Of a DNA stretch of 64,000 nucleotides, positions 14,001 through 28,300 are shown piece after piece (within the stretch, counting starts at the first letter, position 1; each line of letters begins with the position of its first letter). Both the position numbers and the translations under genes were made by a program. Source of the stretch: Struthio camelus (taxonomy: Eukaryota > Chordata > Aves > Struthioniformes > Struthionidae); assembly GCF_040807025.1 (NCBI RefSeq), contig NC_090981.1:66597645-66661644 (forward strand). Direction: 5' to 3'. The notes beneath the pieces are model-generated. The model was not told the DNA's origin. It saw only the letters and a list, made by a program, of their open reading frames with translations, and did no database searches.

Positions 14001-14603
14001 TAAATATCAAGCCATTGAGATATGTCAAAAGAATTTGCATGCTAGCTTGAATTCTAAATATTTGTAAAACTAGTCAGTAGGACATGTGGACTTTAAGAGC
14101 TTTTCCTTTCACTCCTTTGGGAGCCTCTCAACTAAGGAGCCTCGTATTTGCATTGCAATCGTCTAAACATTGGTGACAACAAATCTTAGACCAACCAAAT
14201 ATGTGGATTTTCTCTCTCCATCCTCTCTCAGGAGGGTTTTTTCCCCCTCTCCTAAGGCACAATATTTCACTGTACTCTGCACAAGTAGAAATCTTGGCAA
14301 GTGCTACTGGTGTATATATAAGCAGGTGTTCACATTTAGTAAATATGACTGCTGTAACAAAGCTGACTTCTTCAATCAGGAATTTGTGTTACTTCGAAAC
14401 TTAGGGAAGCACTTTGCAAAGATTTGCCTGAGTACCTTCAGCTCCTACAATCCAAACAGCCATAGGCTCAGCCTTAAATAAGGCATTTAAGAGGATCATT
14501 GGTCATCACTAAGTGACAGAGAAAGCAACTGTCTTTCTTGCAGAGGTCATGCATATTCCACAGGAAAAGTGTGTTTAAAAACCAAATCAACCAACACCAC
14601 CAC

Positions 14604-14621
14604 ACCCACCCACCCACCCCC
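14604..14621. repeat. (ACCC)n short tandem repeat
   Basis: Four to five units of a C-rich tetranucleotide. Confidence 0.85.
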
Positions 14622-17600
14622 TTTCTGGCATTTTAACAAAAGTAACAGGATTAACCCCAATGCTTTAACTTATGTAATTGTATTTTGCATAGGATCTCCA
14701 GAATATTTCCAAGACAGATGCTATTCTCCACTTATGAAAATGGTTTAGTGTGATATGAACTATTAAACAGCAAGTGTTCCTCTTCGAAATAGCTACCCTT
14801 TAGGTGAAAGGATCACTAAAGTGATTTTCTCTAACTTGACTTCCATAACAGTCTGTCGTACAGAAAGACTGCTATAGAGAATCTTGGTTCCAAAGTCACT
14901 TCAGAATGAAAAGTCAAACAGATTCCAATTTCTCTCAGTTTTAAGTACGACAGCCACAACAAACACCAAACAGCAGGAAATCTTTTTTCATTCCAGACAA
15001 GCTAGTCCCAATGACACCGATAAATTACCAATGAAATTTAAAATTTGACTTCTCCAAATACATTTAAAAAAATGCATGGTTCATTGCAAAAAAACTAATG
15101 TTAGACTTCTCTTAAAAAGCAATTATTCTTGCTCAAAAAAATTGAAACAATTTATTGCAGGTCATTTAGTTTAATGCAGTACTATCACCATTAACAATAT
15201 GAAAGAATACAATGTTTGCCACTTCATGATTTTAACCTTTTCTTCTAAATAAGCTGGAAACATCCCCAAAGAATCGTAACCTGGTCTGCAAGTGTCATGC
15301 TTTATTAAATTTATCTAACAGCTATCCAGTCACAGAACTTGGCTCCAAGACACAGAAGCAGATGCTTCAAAGCAAACGCAAGGGAGTCTGTCTTGCGCAT
15401 CAGGACTTATTCCAATCTTGAACAGTTTAGGGGTTGATTAAATTCTGAATTTACTACCCCTTCTGAAAGATTTTAGTATTAGTTATTAACAACAGGTACA
15501 AGAATACAATTTTTTTCCTCTTCAAGTTAAAAGCCGTTCTGCAATATACACACCACCTTTCTACAACTTTGTACATAGTTATCTTCCTCACAAGAGGAAC
15601 ATGCATGCTACAGCTTAGAGGCACAGAATATCCATCCAACAGTATACCTTTGGGTGTGGGACGGTTTTTTGTTTGGTTGGTTTTTTCTCCTCCTCTTTTC
15701 ACCTTTGGTGTCCATCCACCAAACACTGCCATAGGTCCACCCACGTCCTTCTACTTTCTCCTTTCACATATGTGTAAGTACTGCTGTTATCAAAGCAGAA
15801 AAATACATGAGCTCAACCGCAGCAGTAATTTATAAGCATGACTCAAGGTACCATATGGGTACACGTGAACTTGGGAGAAAAACTCGTCACACTCTGTAAG
15901 CATTCAATTTACATAATTTTAGAGAAGTACTTATAGTGCCACTGAGGATTAAGTCTTCTGCTTCTCAACTTAATTGCTGAAGCCAATCTTTCAATAATCC
16001 ATCTAGTAAAACTGGCTCAGAGAAAAGCAATTCCCCCTTCCAAAACTATGTTTGCCATGACTATCTGGCTGAGTCTGCAGACAACTTGAGTTTAAAAATG
16101 TATTTTGTTTAAGTGAATATTTTACAACTTAAGAATTTGAAACTGTCACACAGACAATTTTATAATGAAGTCTGAGATCTACTGTCTATTTTAACATCGT
16201 TTTGTTAAAGACATGACTTAAAGTTACAAACTGATGATATTATGCATTTGAAAACATATAGGGAATTAAAATCCTGCTAGAATATAATCCCCCATATGCT
16301 TTAAAATTCACTGGTTTCTCAACTAAAATAAATGGACACTGTTTTCCTTTCAAGCAAAACAGACAATACTATCACTGTGAAGATGAGACGGTACAAGATA
16401 TAATGCTGCTTATTCAATGAAATAGCCATACTCAGATTTCGGTTGATTCCCATCTGCAAAGATGACTGTATGTTTCAGATCGCACTTCACCAGTGAGATG
16501 TTAAAAGTCCCACATAATCCTAATATAAAAATTCCCATACACTTACTACACTACTGCAATATATAAAATTTTCCATGCATCAGAAGACCCAGGACACTTA
16601 GAAGATACTTTTCAGCTCCAATATTTGAATTTTCTTCTCCAAAGTATAATCAAATACTCTCTTCTTATTCATATTACAATAATATTCATGCCCAGAATCA
16701 AATGTCTTGCAGGCTAAGTACCATACTCAGCACTTAGCTACGAAACTTATGAACTGAGATTGCATCCACCGATAAAGAACAGTCTAAATGAAACCAGCTA
16801 CACTTCATAGATGCATATTCACGTGCAGGATCAGAGCTTGAAGCTTTCTGTTGCCTGCTGAAAGCATTATGTTTAATCTCCAAAACCTGTAAAATCATCC
16901 TTTTGGATATTCTCTTGTCTCAAGGCAATCTAGTCTCTCAGTACACACTCTAGAAGTTCACAAGACTGCAAGATCACAATGACACCAGGTCCCCAAGCTT
17001 GAAACATCCGATCCAAAGTATTTTGTACAAAACTGCATGTGAGCATCCCAAAGGCTGCCAATCTAGTTATCTGTCACAATCTCAGCACTGTCATAGCCTA
17101 CTCCCAAATACAAGATGTCCCTGTTTTCCATGTAGCACACAAAATGTCTCAAAAATGTCTCATTTCCTAGGCCCACTAAAAGGGAGACAAGCCAAAAACT
17201 GTAAATCATATAGGTCCCAGAGGATCAGAGCAAGTGTTTAGATATATTTGCTTTAATCCTCACCCTTCAGTATCTCAGTTATTCTAGGCCTGTGCCACAT
17301 TTCATCAGACACATGAAGGACTGAAGAATCTCTGAAGAATCAGGACATAAAAGAGATGTTACTTCTGCTCCTCAAGAAACAACTACACACACTTTGGGAG
17401 ATGAAAGAAGCGTTCTGAATGAAAGCCATGTCTTTAGACATATATTTATGTTGACTGCTTTCCACTGTTTCTAAAAATTAGAGTCTCTGCACTGATCAAC
17501 TTTAGCCCTCTGCCCGAAATACCTATAGCATCCATACAGAACAATTGTTCAGGCAAGCCCATTCAAGTGGGAATGCAAATTGGGTACCATGCATAACCAA

Positions 17601-17980
17601 AGCTTCACAGGCATAGGAAATAGGACAGACAGACATTAGCCCACAGAAATAAACACTGACCCTGTAAAACCAAAGAGGATTGGTTTGAATTTCAGCAGCT
17701 AAACTACACTTTCTTCACTATCTTCATAGCTCCTAGTTGTTTTCTGCCCACTTACAGAAAAAAATAGCTAAGAAACAGTAACTGGAACCAACAATTTAGA
17801 TGACAGTTAAGTCAGCTCTCCAAAGCACTTATTTTTATATTTAAAAAGTAAGTGACACCAAGGTGACAAAGCTCCCTTAATAAGGCTGGTTCTGCAGTTT
17901 GTCTGGTATATTACATGCTTATGAAACTGCACTGCTTGCAGAATTGTTTGGGAAAAGTTTTGGTGATATTAGCAAGGCTA

Positions 17981-18022
17981 GGAGGAAAAAAAAAAGAAAA
18001 GAAAGAAAGAAAAAAAAAAGGA
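17981..18022. repeat. Purine-rich (A)n/(GAAA)n tract
   Basis: Uninterrupted purines, mostly A with GAAA units. Confidence 0.85.
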
Positions 18023-21000
18023 AGTGTGATTTGAAACTCTTAGGCCTGATGTAGCTAGACAGTCACTTTAGAGAACAGCTTTATACGTCCCCTCCGATGC
18101 GCAGCACTCTGCAGCATTTTATCTATGCAATAACATTTCGGCAGCACAATGTTTTATTTCTTAATGTGATTAAAACTTAACTAGTATCGATGATATATTT
18201 ACTATAAAGGCTACTGTATATTCAGAATAAAAAGCAGTAATATAAAGCTCACCAATACCAAGAGTTTATTAATAGACTTCCCATATATTCCAAAATGAGG
18301 AACAAAGGTGCAAGAATATTGTCTTTGCCAACTCAATTGGGCAAGGATCTCTGCTAGATCCTTGACTAACGTAGCAGAAATATACTGCAATGAGAATTTA
18401 TGTCTCTAAAAGCAATCTTAAAAAAGAATCTTTACAACACTGAATCTAATAATTTTTGCCATTTTTAATCAGAAAAAAAAGCACTGTTTTTTTTAATTCA
18501 TAACACGGAGTCAAAATATCAGCCATGACTTAATGTCTGGTGATCATAAAAATGCAGTTAAACCCCTGGCATGAATTCACACTCCCCTAAGTTTCTCAGT
18601 CACTTATAACCAAGTGGCAGGGGAGATGTCAGAATGGACTGAATATATTCTTCTACTAATCAAAAAAAAAAGTGTTTTGTGCAGTTTTTATGTTAACAAG
18701 TTAGAAGGAAAAGGGGCTGTTTCTGCTCATTTTACTGTATCAATTTAGAATTTTCTTCCCGTGTTGCGCAGGATACTTGGTGACTACCCCCTTCTCCAGT
18801 TCCCTTTAGCAACGTCTCTTGTATTTATTCCTGCTAGGGAAAGTGTTTAGACACATACAACCAAAACAAAAAACAAAAGAAACTTTCTGCAAAGCAGGGG
18901 GGGAGAGAGGCAAGTGTTTTTGTGTGACAGATAACGAAATTCTCTAGAAGGGCCCATACATTTTAAGCGTCAAGTGTTCTATCTTTGCACCCAGGGATAA
19001 ATACCATCTTCCATAGCTACCTCTGCGTTGGCCAAGTTCTCCGCTTCTTCTCTTTTTCAGACGCTATCAAGATGATAGCTACTGTCTGGGTCACAAAAGT
19101 CTTGTCTTTACCTACGGTTTTTAACATGTTTTTGCAGTAGCACAGCACACTAACCATGCACCAGATAAGAAAGTATACTTTTTGTAAAGCTCGGTACTTT
19201 GGGAAGGATATACTTTAGAGCAGCAGTAAGAAATACAACACAATTATAAAGTGGTCCAGGTAATGCTTAACCACGTGAAAAATAAAGAAAAGCACATCTT
19301 TAAGTTTATCTTAAGAGACTATCAGACTTCTCCACCATTTACTCTCATGGATAAACACACTATCTTCTTTGTTCCTCCTTTCCAATAACTTGTTCTAGTG
19401 CCTTCCTCTTTTGTAGAAAGTGCTTGAAAAAAAAAAAAGCAGCAATGAAGTAGTATTTGTACAGTCCTTACCAGTTTCACTGAAAGCTAAAGGGTCCTGA
19501 AGAGCAATAGCAGAAGTGACTAATTTTGATAGAGATACTGAAGGCAAAGGAGACCCCAATAGGAAAGCCAAACAGCTGCTGAAAAAACTAGTGACGATAC
19601 CGTATCTTCTGCTCCAGTTCCTTTTTCACGCATGTTTTATGCGTGAGTCAGTCTTCAATGAAAGCCTATTTCTGAAGGGCCCAATCTGCTTACTTCACAT
19701 CCCACCTACAAGACAGTTGTTCTGCTCACAACTGAAGAATGGATTTTTCAAGGCCTTCTTGGTTAGGTAGTGTATTTTCAGCAGAAGAAATCCAATGCAG
19801 GTGAGTAAGCCCAGACATCGAGGTCACTGACCAAACTGCTCAACAAGAGATGCTGTGAATCACCTTTGTCCTTGCCATTTAATGTTAAGGTTACCATAGA
19901 CTTTGCTAATTTGTAATAAAAACATTCTGAAGAGGAGGTGCCAGCAAAAAGAAAACCTACATTCTATAAATTAGATTAAGATGTGTGGTTTATGCAATTT
20001 CCCACAGCCATCTCAGGAACCTAACACACATCATCTTTCATTCTTCAAAACAGCATATAAGCACTAATCAAGAAGGCCCATAACCCCAAAGAAAAATGAC
20101 AATGAGAGACATTTACAAAATATAACTAAGCATCAATTAGTAATCATTAATTACCCAGAGTGAACAAGACAGGAGCACATCAGCAGAATAATACATACAG
20201 CCTAAAAGAGCTGCTGAAAGAAATTATGACAACTGTAAGGAACGTTTAGGAAAAAAACAACAACAAAATATTTTTAAAGAAAATAAAAGGATTCATACAC
20301 CGGAGTGAAGTAATCACAGCCAATACCTTCTCATTTCTAGCAAGCTTTAATCCCACGCTGGAAGACTCAAACCACTATGACTGTGAAGGAAGTTGCTTCT
20401 GCTCTTATCAACTCCCCTAGCCACATCTACTGTGATCACTATGTACATCATACTTGATCACTTGTTCAGCATACTCCATCACTATGGAGATACCTCTGTC
20501 CATTACAGTTTCAAAATAGCTTATTCCACATGAATTACCAGTCACCTTCACTATTAAGCTTTCCTGTGTTAGAACTGTTCATTCAGAGGTAAAACGCTTT
20601 GGTAAAACTGCCTTCCTCTAAAGTTACACTGGATTGAAAGACTTTTCATAAAAATGCTGTGCCTTCTTACCGTGTCAAGCCTTTGCCAAAAAAAAAAAAC
20701 TTGATGCACAAAGTCTTGCGGAAAAATTATGAAAGCGTTACACTGTGGCTCTGGACAGCAGCAAGCAAATACACATTTCAGGCAAATAAGGCATCTTTAA
20801 AGCAGCATATTGTATACAAATTTTCCATTACTGTTCTGAAGACCTAAAAAGCAAGTCTGTCATATTTCCATCTATCATGTACCAGCCCTTGTATTAGCAC
20901 ATTCCAGAAACCCCTTACACGACATGACTAATTTATATTAAGCTTATTTGTTCTCTCCCCCCTCAGTGGGAATGGTTTGTTAGAGGTAAGACAGCGGGTA

Positions 21001-21924
21001 CCAGCTAAGCTTCTTGAAGGAGCTTTTGCTGACAAGGAATGAATCCTACAAACACCTTTCTGTTAAGAAGTGGATGGCACTTCCAAGTAATTCCACTTAA
21101 CTTTTACAGCTAAATAAGCACTTACAGATCTGAAGTACTTCTTTGCCCAATTCACATACAAGCAGTGACACCTATCCCTAGCTCATTAGTATAAATTCCA
21201 CAAGACATATTAGGGATGCGTTAGTTTCGTCATTTTCTAACGCTTCCAGTTATGCTCCCATACTATAGACCTGTTACTTGCTGCTAAATCTCACTGAAGG
21301 CTTAAAAGCCTTTAACATTTGTCATGATCTAACAGAATTTAAAGCAAAAAAAAAATATAAAGATCACTTTTCTGACCTCCTACATAATTCCAGTCATAAC
21401 ATTTTATTACATAATTACTGCACCGAGCCTACCAATTTGAGGGTAGAATGACAGCGTCAGTTTTAGAAATGCATCCTATCACAGCTGGAAGGGGCAGGAA
21501 GGAATCAAAAAGTTACCTCTATTCTGACTCTTACTTTCACACACCCCAAGCAAAAGGCAGATTTCAAATCCAACAAGTGTTTTCTGGAATGCATGCAGAA
21601 ACAAATTCTTCAAGCTGATTAAGAAAACACCATTAGAATGGAAGGAGTCTGCGTCAAGTTTCAAACGCACCTCACGCTTCTGCGTAAACCCTTGCTCCAC
21701 CAGTTAAATAACTGCAATTGGTACATAGGATGTTTTTCAACAGTTTCAAGAATTGGAAATTCAAATACTAGTTCTACTCTTCATACTGGATGGATTTTTC
21801 TTTACAGGTTCTGTTAGCCCTCATCAGTGAGATTCTTGATGCTTTCAAAAGAGCTGTATTGGAACTATAAAATGAGAAGAACAAATAAAACTCTAAGCAG
21901 GAATATTTATGGAACATGGAGTTT

Positions 21925-22040
21925 AACACACATGTGTGTATATACATACATATAAACACATACATACATATATACACTATATATACATACTATATATACA
22001 CATATATACATGTTTCATATGGGCATGCACATATACACAC
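21925..22040. repeat. Alternating AT/AC low-complexity region
   Basis: Interleaved (CA), (TA) and (CATA) units over more than 100 bases. The 101-residue open frame across it is a product of the repeat and not a gene. Confidence 0.85.
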
Positions 22041-23449
22041 GCAACATAACATGCATATCCTAAACCGAGAACAGGTCTTACAGCTTAAGAATATATCCCA
22101 TATCTGCATCAGTATTAATATTACCATTTTCATCATCTCATCTTCCAGGGGCTGGAAGGAGACTTATTATCACAAATACAGCAATGCTTTTCAAAAGCAC
22201 AAGTACACACCAACTACCTGATAATTTACGACCGATTATAGCATTGGAAGTGTTGTTCAACATCAAAACGTCTCTTCTTTTTTCTATTGGCATAACTACC
22301 TAGAAATCAATTTACAGTAATTCACTATCATAATTAAAATGGGCTGCTGGATATGACACAAGTCATGGTAAACCTAGCATGGTTTGGTAATTCAAATTAC
22401 CACTAACTTGGTACAGCTATCTCTTCACGGAAGGGACATTAATATTACAGCTGCATGTATTTAAGACCTTCTCCCTACTTCCCTCTCAGACATAAATAAC
22501 ATTTGTCTAATAACCAAAGCGCTGTTTCAAAAAGAAAAATTCAACTACTTTTTAAGCTTGACAAAGATGCTCATTAACAGGCCCGCGTTGTTTCTTTAAA
22601 TACTGGTATCTTTTGACATATCTCAAAGGTTATACAATTATTTTGGCATCCACACTCTTCCCACAATTAGGTATTATGCAGTCTTTACAATAGAGCTATT
22701 TGTCTCCATTTTAAATGTTTCCCACAGCTAGAAATTTATCTACAGCATTAAAAAAAAGCATGCTGCACAGAAGGCCAAATATACGTTTTGCATGTATACT
22801 AATCTGATATTATACTGCACATCATGATGTATATCACCTGTCTCCAGGGCCTGCTGTAAACGAAATTATACTTGCTAAACTCTGTAATTACTATAAGGTA
22901 CAGAGTTCTCATTTTATGATAATTCTTTAAAGCATACTCTCTAATCATCATCTTCTGTCCTCTGTGACAACAGTTCATGAGCCACCACACAGGATTTCTT
23001 ACTCTTCGTATCTTCTTTGAACAAAAGGACAAGGCTTCTTATACTTATGAGGCTTAATAAACTTGCAAGCTCAACTGTCAGTCATTAGCATGTTAAAAAC
23101 ATTCTGATTTTTTCCTCCTATTCACCTGATAAAATAATCAGGGGCATCAAAGCCATCTAAGTTTAGTGTTAGTTTGCTATAAATATTTCTCTGTTGAACT
23201 AATCACAAAACGCTGAGCACTAGACGCCGTACTAGCAAAACACGAGCCCAGGACTGGAAGAGAAGGACAGAGCTGATGCATTGCATTAGCCACGTGAGGA
23301 TGCAGTGCAGAATCTAACTCCCCAAGGCCATCCATGTGCTTCTCCTGCTGGAAGCAGCAGCAACGCAAGAGAAAAGAGCCCACTGACAGCACAGAATGAG
23401 GCCTTCTGAAAAGAGCTCCTTGTAATTTAAGGCACAACAAGGATTTTTA

Positions 23450-23580
23450 AGGTACTCCACCAGGAGGGACTTTGCTGGTTTTAAATTGGAGCCTGATAAA
23501 ATTAGGGATTACATAACATGATGTCCTAAAGGTTAGGAGTCTGGACCCAATGACCCAGGAGGTTCTTTCCATATCCGTGC
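23450..23580 (+). mobile_element. Possible old CR1/L3-type 3' fragment
   Basis: The block 'agtctggacccaatgaccca' followed by 'ggaggttctttcc' resembles the conserved end of CR1/L3 LINEs, in which a 'GGACT-GATGACC-AGGT-CTTCC' pattern recurs. The rest is too diverged to confirm. Confidence 0.35.
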
Positions 23581-24631
23581 ACTTAAGAAGTGCCCGCTGT
23601 AAGAAATACTAACAAGCTACTTATGTTTATAAATACCTCAAATAATTAATACTACAGCCCAGCACGTTATCCCTCATTACACACAATAAAAGAAAATCAG
23701 ATTACAGTCTCAGAAACTTGCTACACTCAGTACAAAAGATTAAAATAAACAAAACAAACAGTACTTGGCCGGAAAAGCATAGAAGATGAAAAACAATGTC
23801 CATTAAGGCAGGATTTAAGTTATCTTTTAAACCAAAATATCTCCCAGGCTTGTTGAATATTATCATTCAGACGTTTGAAACCCAAAGGGTGAAAGTGATT
23901 TGTGAATACAGGTGAGACAGATCAGACCGGACACTGCAGGAGCCACACTGCTTGGAGCTCACCGAGCGCTACAAGCCACCTCTGCTTCCCAAAGGGAAGG
24001 AGGATAATGTGCAATTTCGGGGTCTTTTGATTAATAAGAAGTGCCATTAAAAGTACAAAAAAAACGCACTTACAAACCTCCCTCTCTTGCTCTGGTTTCA
24101 GCTGCATACAAAAGGAGAGCAGCTGCAGCTCAGTGCCCTGCGAAGGATCCCTTGCAGCTTTGGTAAGGTGCAGCTAGAGAAGTTTCCTAGACACTATCCC
24201 CGTGGCAGCCGGCTGGTGACAGAAGATGCTCACAGCACAAGCTCACGCGTTTAAAAGACAAATCACACCAGGGCTAGCAGTGCGCTTAAACTCCCAGTTT
24301 CCCCCCAGTTCACCGCGGGGGGAAGGGAGGAGGAGGAGCAGCAGCCCGCTCCCTGGAGAGAAGGTAGACCAACCAAAACGGCGGAGTGCGTGCCAGCGCG
24401 GGTGGGGACGGGGGGGACTCTCCGCCGCGAGAGAGCAAGGGGCGCACATCTTCCTTCTCGTCGCGACGAGATGGGGGGGGGGGGGGGAAGGTCGGGTCAC
24501 CAAACCGCGCGGCGGCCGCGGCGCCCAAAAAACCCCACTTAACCGCGGCGCGACGAGGGGCAGCGCTCCGCGCCCGGCCGCCAGCTTCCCCGCCCGGCCG
24601 CCCCGCGGCCACCTCCAGCCTCCCGCCCTAC

Positions 24632-24940
24632 CTGCGCCTCAACCGACCGCTCGCCGCGGCGAGGCGAGGCCAGCCGGGCCGCCCCGGCCTGCCAGGGCTC
24701 CCGCAGGGCTGCGCACGCCGCGGCGAGATTTCCTACGAAACCGGGTAAAGGTCACCGTCGTGGTCGTGGCCCCGACCCCCGGCGGCAGCGGCGGCACCCC
24801 GGCGCGAAAAATACCTGCGCGGCCGCTGACAGGGCGCCGCCTCCTCCCCGCTGCGCCGCCGCCGCGGGCTCCCCTCACGCACCGGGCTCGCGGGGGGAGG
24901 GGGGGGGGAAGGGGAGCGGGGGCGTTGCCCAACGGCCCCC
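24632..24940 (-). other. DYM: Candidate DYM untranslated exon 1
   Basis: Two good minus-strand donors lie in the island: GCGCAG|GTAGGG with the exon ending at 24632, and GCGCAG|GTATTT with the exon ending at 24815. The start would lie just downstream of the NRF1 site. Which donor is used and the exact start cannot be read from sequence alone. Confidence 0.4.
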
Positions 24941-24945
24941 GCCTC

Positions 24946-24956
24946 GCGCATGCGCA
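24946..24956. promoter_or_regulatory. NRF1 binding motif
   Basis: GCGCATGCGCA is a palindromic match to the NRF1 consensus, common in housekeeping CpG-island promoters. Confidence 0.65.
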
Positions 24957-25082
24957 CCCACCGCTCCCGGCCACCTCCATCTTTCCACGTCGCCAGCGCC
25001 GGCCCGCTCCGGCGGGGGGGAAAGGGGGGAGGGGGGCGGGGCGAGCGGCTTGGCCACGCCCCCTCCCCGGCACCGCCGCGGG

Positions 25083-25102
25083 GCACGCCGGGAAGTGTAG
25101 TG
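25083..25102 (-). promoter_or_regulatory. ZNF143/SIX5-type element (ACTACA..TCCC) overlapping an ETS-like site
   Basis: On the minus strand the sequence reads CACTACACTTCCCGGCGTGC, matching the conserved promoter element ACTACAnnTCCCnnnnTGC. The embedded CCGGGAAGTG is ETS-like. It lies ~130 bp upstream of the NRF1 site with respect to DYM. Confidence 0.6.
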
Positions 25103-25345
25103 CCGCGGCGCGTCCCGCTCTGTGAGGATTAATTTCTTCTGGGGAATTTTTTTTGGGGGAAAGAGGGGGTTTTAACACGGAAAAAGGGTGCCCGGCGTCG
25201 CAACTGGAGCCTCGCCGCAGCGCTCAGAGCCGGGCTGCGGCTCCCTGTGTCGCCGGGCGCCCGGGCGGGAAGCTCCCGCGCTGGTGGCGCAGTCGGGCCC
25301 GAGCCGGACGGTCGGGGCCCGGTTTCGTTTTCCGTAGCGGGAGGG

Positions 25346-28300
25346 GTTAGAACAGGCCCGATGAAAAGCAGGTGGTACAAGGGAAACGGGATGTATCAGC
25401 GACGATCGTGCACCGCTTTCAATCATTTCCTCCGCTCCTGCTAACGCCCGGTTTCCATTTCGGGAGTATTTTATCGCGCCAGCAACATCTGTCAGTCGAT
25501 GAGGGGGCTGACGCCTCCGCGGTGTAACTAATCCTGGGCGTAGTCCCGCTGTCACAGCACCCGGCGTGGCATCTATGAGCCACGCACGCACCTGTAAGCA
25601 GAGGAGGCGAGCAAATATGGCCTATGCAAACAGCAGCTGTGCCAGGGCTGGGTGTAAGCGCCTCGTATACCTCGCCGGCTCCTCACAAGCAAGAAGGTTG
25701 GCCGTAGGGTTTGTGCTTTTTGTGTTCGTGCAGTGCCCGATTGCTCTGACCGCCACCGTGACTGAAGCGGCGCGTGGCAAATCAGTGAGGCGTGTCCATG
25801 AAAGACGTAGGACTGCAAGCACAGAAAAGTACAAGGGAATTAAAACCCAGTCCTCATAGTGACTCAAGGTACGTGTATTGCTACATCGACACGCAAAATA
25901 TACCTCTTCACAACATTTCAGGTAATTTATGCTTCAGGTAAGACCGTGAAGGAAAAGGGAGATAAGGGGATATGAGCTAAAAAACTTTTCTAAAAATAAG
26001 AGAATCACTGCAGCAAACGTGGTCTTCTAGAGCATTTCAATTAAACTTTTGCAGTCGGATTCACGGAGAAGCAAAAGTAATGACAGTCTGCAAAAATCAA
26101 AATATGATTTAGTTAGTTAGTCCAGCACGTTCTAATAATCAGAAAACTCCAAGAGGAAGGTTCTCTCTTTATTCATGTATTAGGCAGTTTAATGAAACAG
26201 AATTAGTTTGTCTTAAAGGCAGATTTAGTTAATCTAAGTGTAAATTAAATTTCTCTTCATTTCCTTTACCTGCAGCATCTGCAAAGATTCTTTTGGCAGT
26301 AACCTCCTGAATGGTACAGAAATCAGGAGAGAAGGACTTCAAGAGTTGAATCACAGTACCCAAGGACTCCCAGAAGGCTGAAGCATGATTGCTACATTTG
26401 GATAATAATACCATATTGTACTATTGTCATTAGATTGACTTTGTGGCGAGAATGTAATTATGTGCCCTATAAAACATACCTGAACAAAGATCATTTTGCA
26501 GTGACTTCATTGTTTGTTTAGACATCCTCAGAGGCTGATCATGTTCCATTTAAAGTGCCAAAATTTCCTTTGGTTGTAGAATCAAGCCCATAGAAAATAT
26601 TTAACTAGCAACATAAAGTCTTATGAACTTTTTACGAAAAAGTTTGCACATATTTGAAGTATTTTAAAAGGTGTATTTCTATTAAGTTTATAATAAGCCC
26701 TTGGCATCCAACTACCTGTGCAAACCAATACAAGGTCAGTACCATGTTGCATTTAGAGCTTCCCATAAATGAAAAATGTTTGACTTGCATATTGGTTTTC
26801 TGATTCTTCCTCTATAGTATTTAAATTAGCCAAAGTAGCTTTAGCATTGGAAATCTTAGGACTAGGTTTGCAAAAGTACTTTGGTGCCTAAAGATGCCTA
26901 CTCTGTAATTTTCTAAAGGTCTTCAGTACAAATGAAGCTACTACCTTGCTCTACTTAATTCTGGTAGATGTTCATTTAAACCTTTAGGTGTCTAAATCCT
27001 TTCTGGATAAATCTAGCTTCTGGTGAATAAAAAACATAAAGTAGTTCTCTCACTTAAAGAAATCCATATTTCTATTGTCTTTAGATATTTTGTTCTCTCG
27101 TGTGGGAATTTCCTTTGGTTTTCTTCTGCTCATTTTCTTAAGCATGAATCTGTTCGGTTCTGTGCATCCCAGCAGAAGATCTCCTGCACCCCTGCACAGG
27201 CTCAGGCAGCAGAAGCAGGCACTTGCTTCTTTCATCTCTTTTTTAAATTATTTTTTGCCTATCTGTTCACAGCAGAGGTACTGGAACAGAATAGAAGCAA
27301 CACAAATCTCCTGCCAGGAGTTCAAGGGAAGTGCCTTATTCAGGAAAGTTTTATGATGTAGATAACTCACGTTAATGTTTAACTGCAGCTAGTGAAAGTA
27401 ATGAAACACCACTCCGGAAAGCACAGACAGTGTAATTTTACAACCAAAACGACATATTTGCATGATATGGCTGTTTTGCTTTTTGCAGTCATTTCAGTAG
27501 GTCTGGTGTTTAAACATAGTACTGGTACGCAGCCAGAAAAGTCTAGTTCAGACTGCAATGCGATCTACTGTACAATTTCTTTCCCATGTTACTGATGCGT
27601 TTGCTTGAATAATAATATTCTAAATGACTCTAATTATATACAGTTTATAAATCGACCGCATACATTTGCTTCATTTCTGAAGGACTGAAAATAGGTTATA
27701 TGAAGCCAGCAAAGGCCATTTTGGAGCGCAGAGATAGCAACAATTTGCTCATGTTCCTTCTGGAAGCTTACTGGAGAAGTGAGCCCACCGCAGCTGGCAG
27801 GCTGTCCGCCTGTCACCCATTCCCAGCTAGCCATCACCATCCACTAATGTTGTTACACCATCCAAAGAACCCAAGTACTAAGACAGAAGTCTTCTTGCCA
27901 CGTGTGTGGAGCAAGCAACAGCAAGCAACCAGTGTTTTCAGCCAGGTGTTTCGCCTCAGAATGTCATTTCAGCAGGGAGGGGAAAAAAAGCATTCCCAAA
28001 TTAGGGAACAAGACATCTCAGGATAGAGCCCCTTACTGCAAAACATTAAAGCCCAAGCACAGCTCTTGCTCTACCCTTTATGTCATGTCCATGTCTGTTA
28101 GAGGTGAGTATCTTATTTCAAAGATTTGGCCTGTTTATGAAATGCCCAGACACTTCAAAACAACGGTTAAGGTTACCTGATCCAGGACAGGAAGCACAGC
28201 TGAAGGGACAATTTTTTCAGTAGTGCTTAAAGCATAAGAAAACACGTTTATGCTCAGCTGTACGACTGCGATCAAACTTCATTTCTGTTCCCGTTCAAAA

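Larger units (their letters stand above)
11026..24631 (-). other. DYM: DYM 5'UTR intron
   Basis: About 13.6 kb of AT-rich sequence between the coding exon and the CpG-island promoter. It holds simple repeats (listed) and one doubtful old retroelement fragment. I see no RNA gene, no additional exon with a convincing product and no long open frame. Confidence 0.65.
24300..25345. promoter_or_regulatory. DYM: CpG island, DYM promoter
   Basis: About 1 kb of very GC-rich, CpG-dense sequence that breaks sharply from the AT-rich flanks and contains long G runs. It lies upstream of the DYM coding exon on the minus strand and holds NRF1 and ZNF143-like motifs, so it is the likely DYM promoter. Long ORFs in several frames here are compositional. 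Confidence 0.8.

Noticed and set aside
21916-22221. 101-residue Tyr/Ile/His-rich frame
   Set aside because: Translation of the AT/AC microsatellite.
24226-25125. 299-residue open frame in the DYM CpG island
   Set aside because: Very GC-rich, Pro/Arg/Ala-biased translation with overlapping long frames on both strands; stops are rare here only because of composition.
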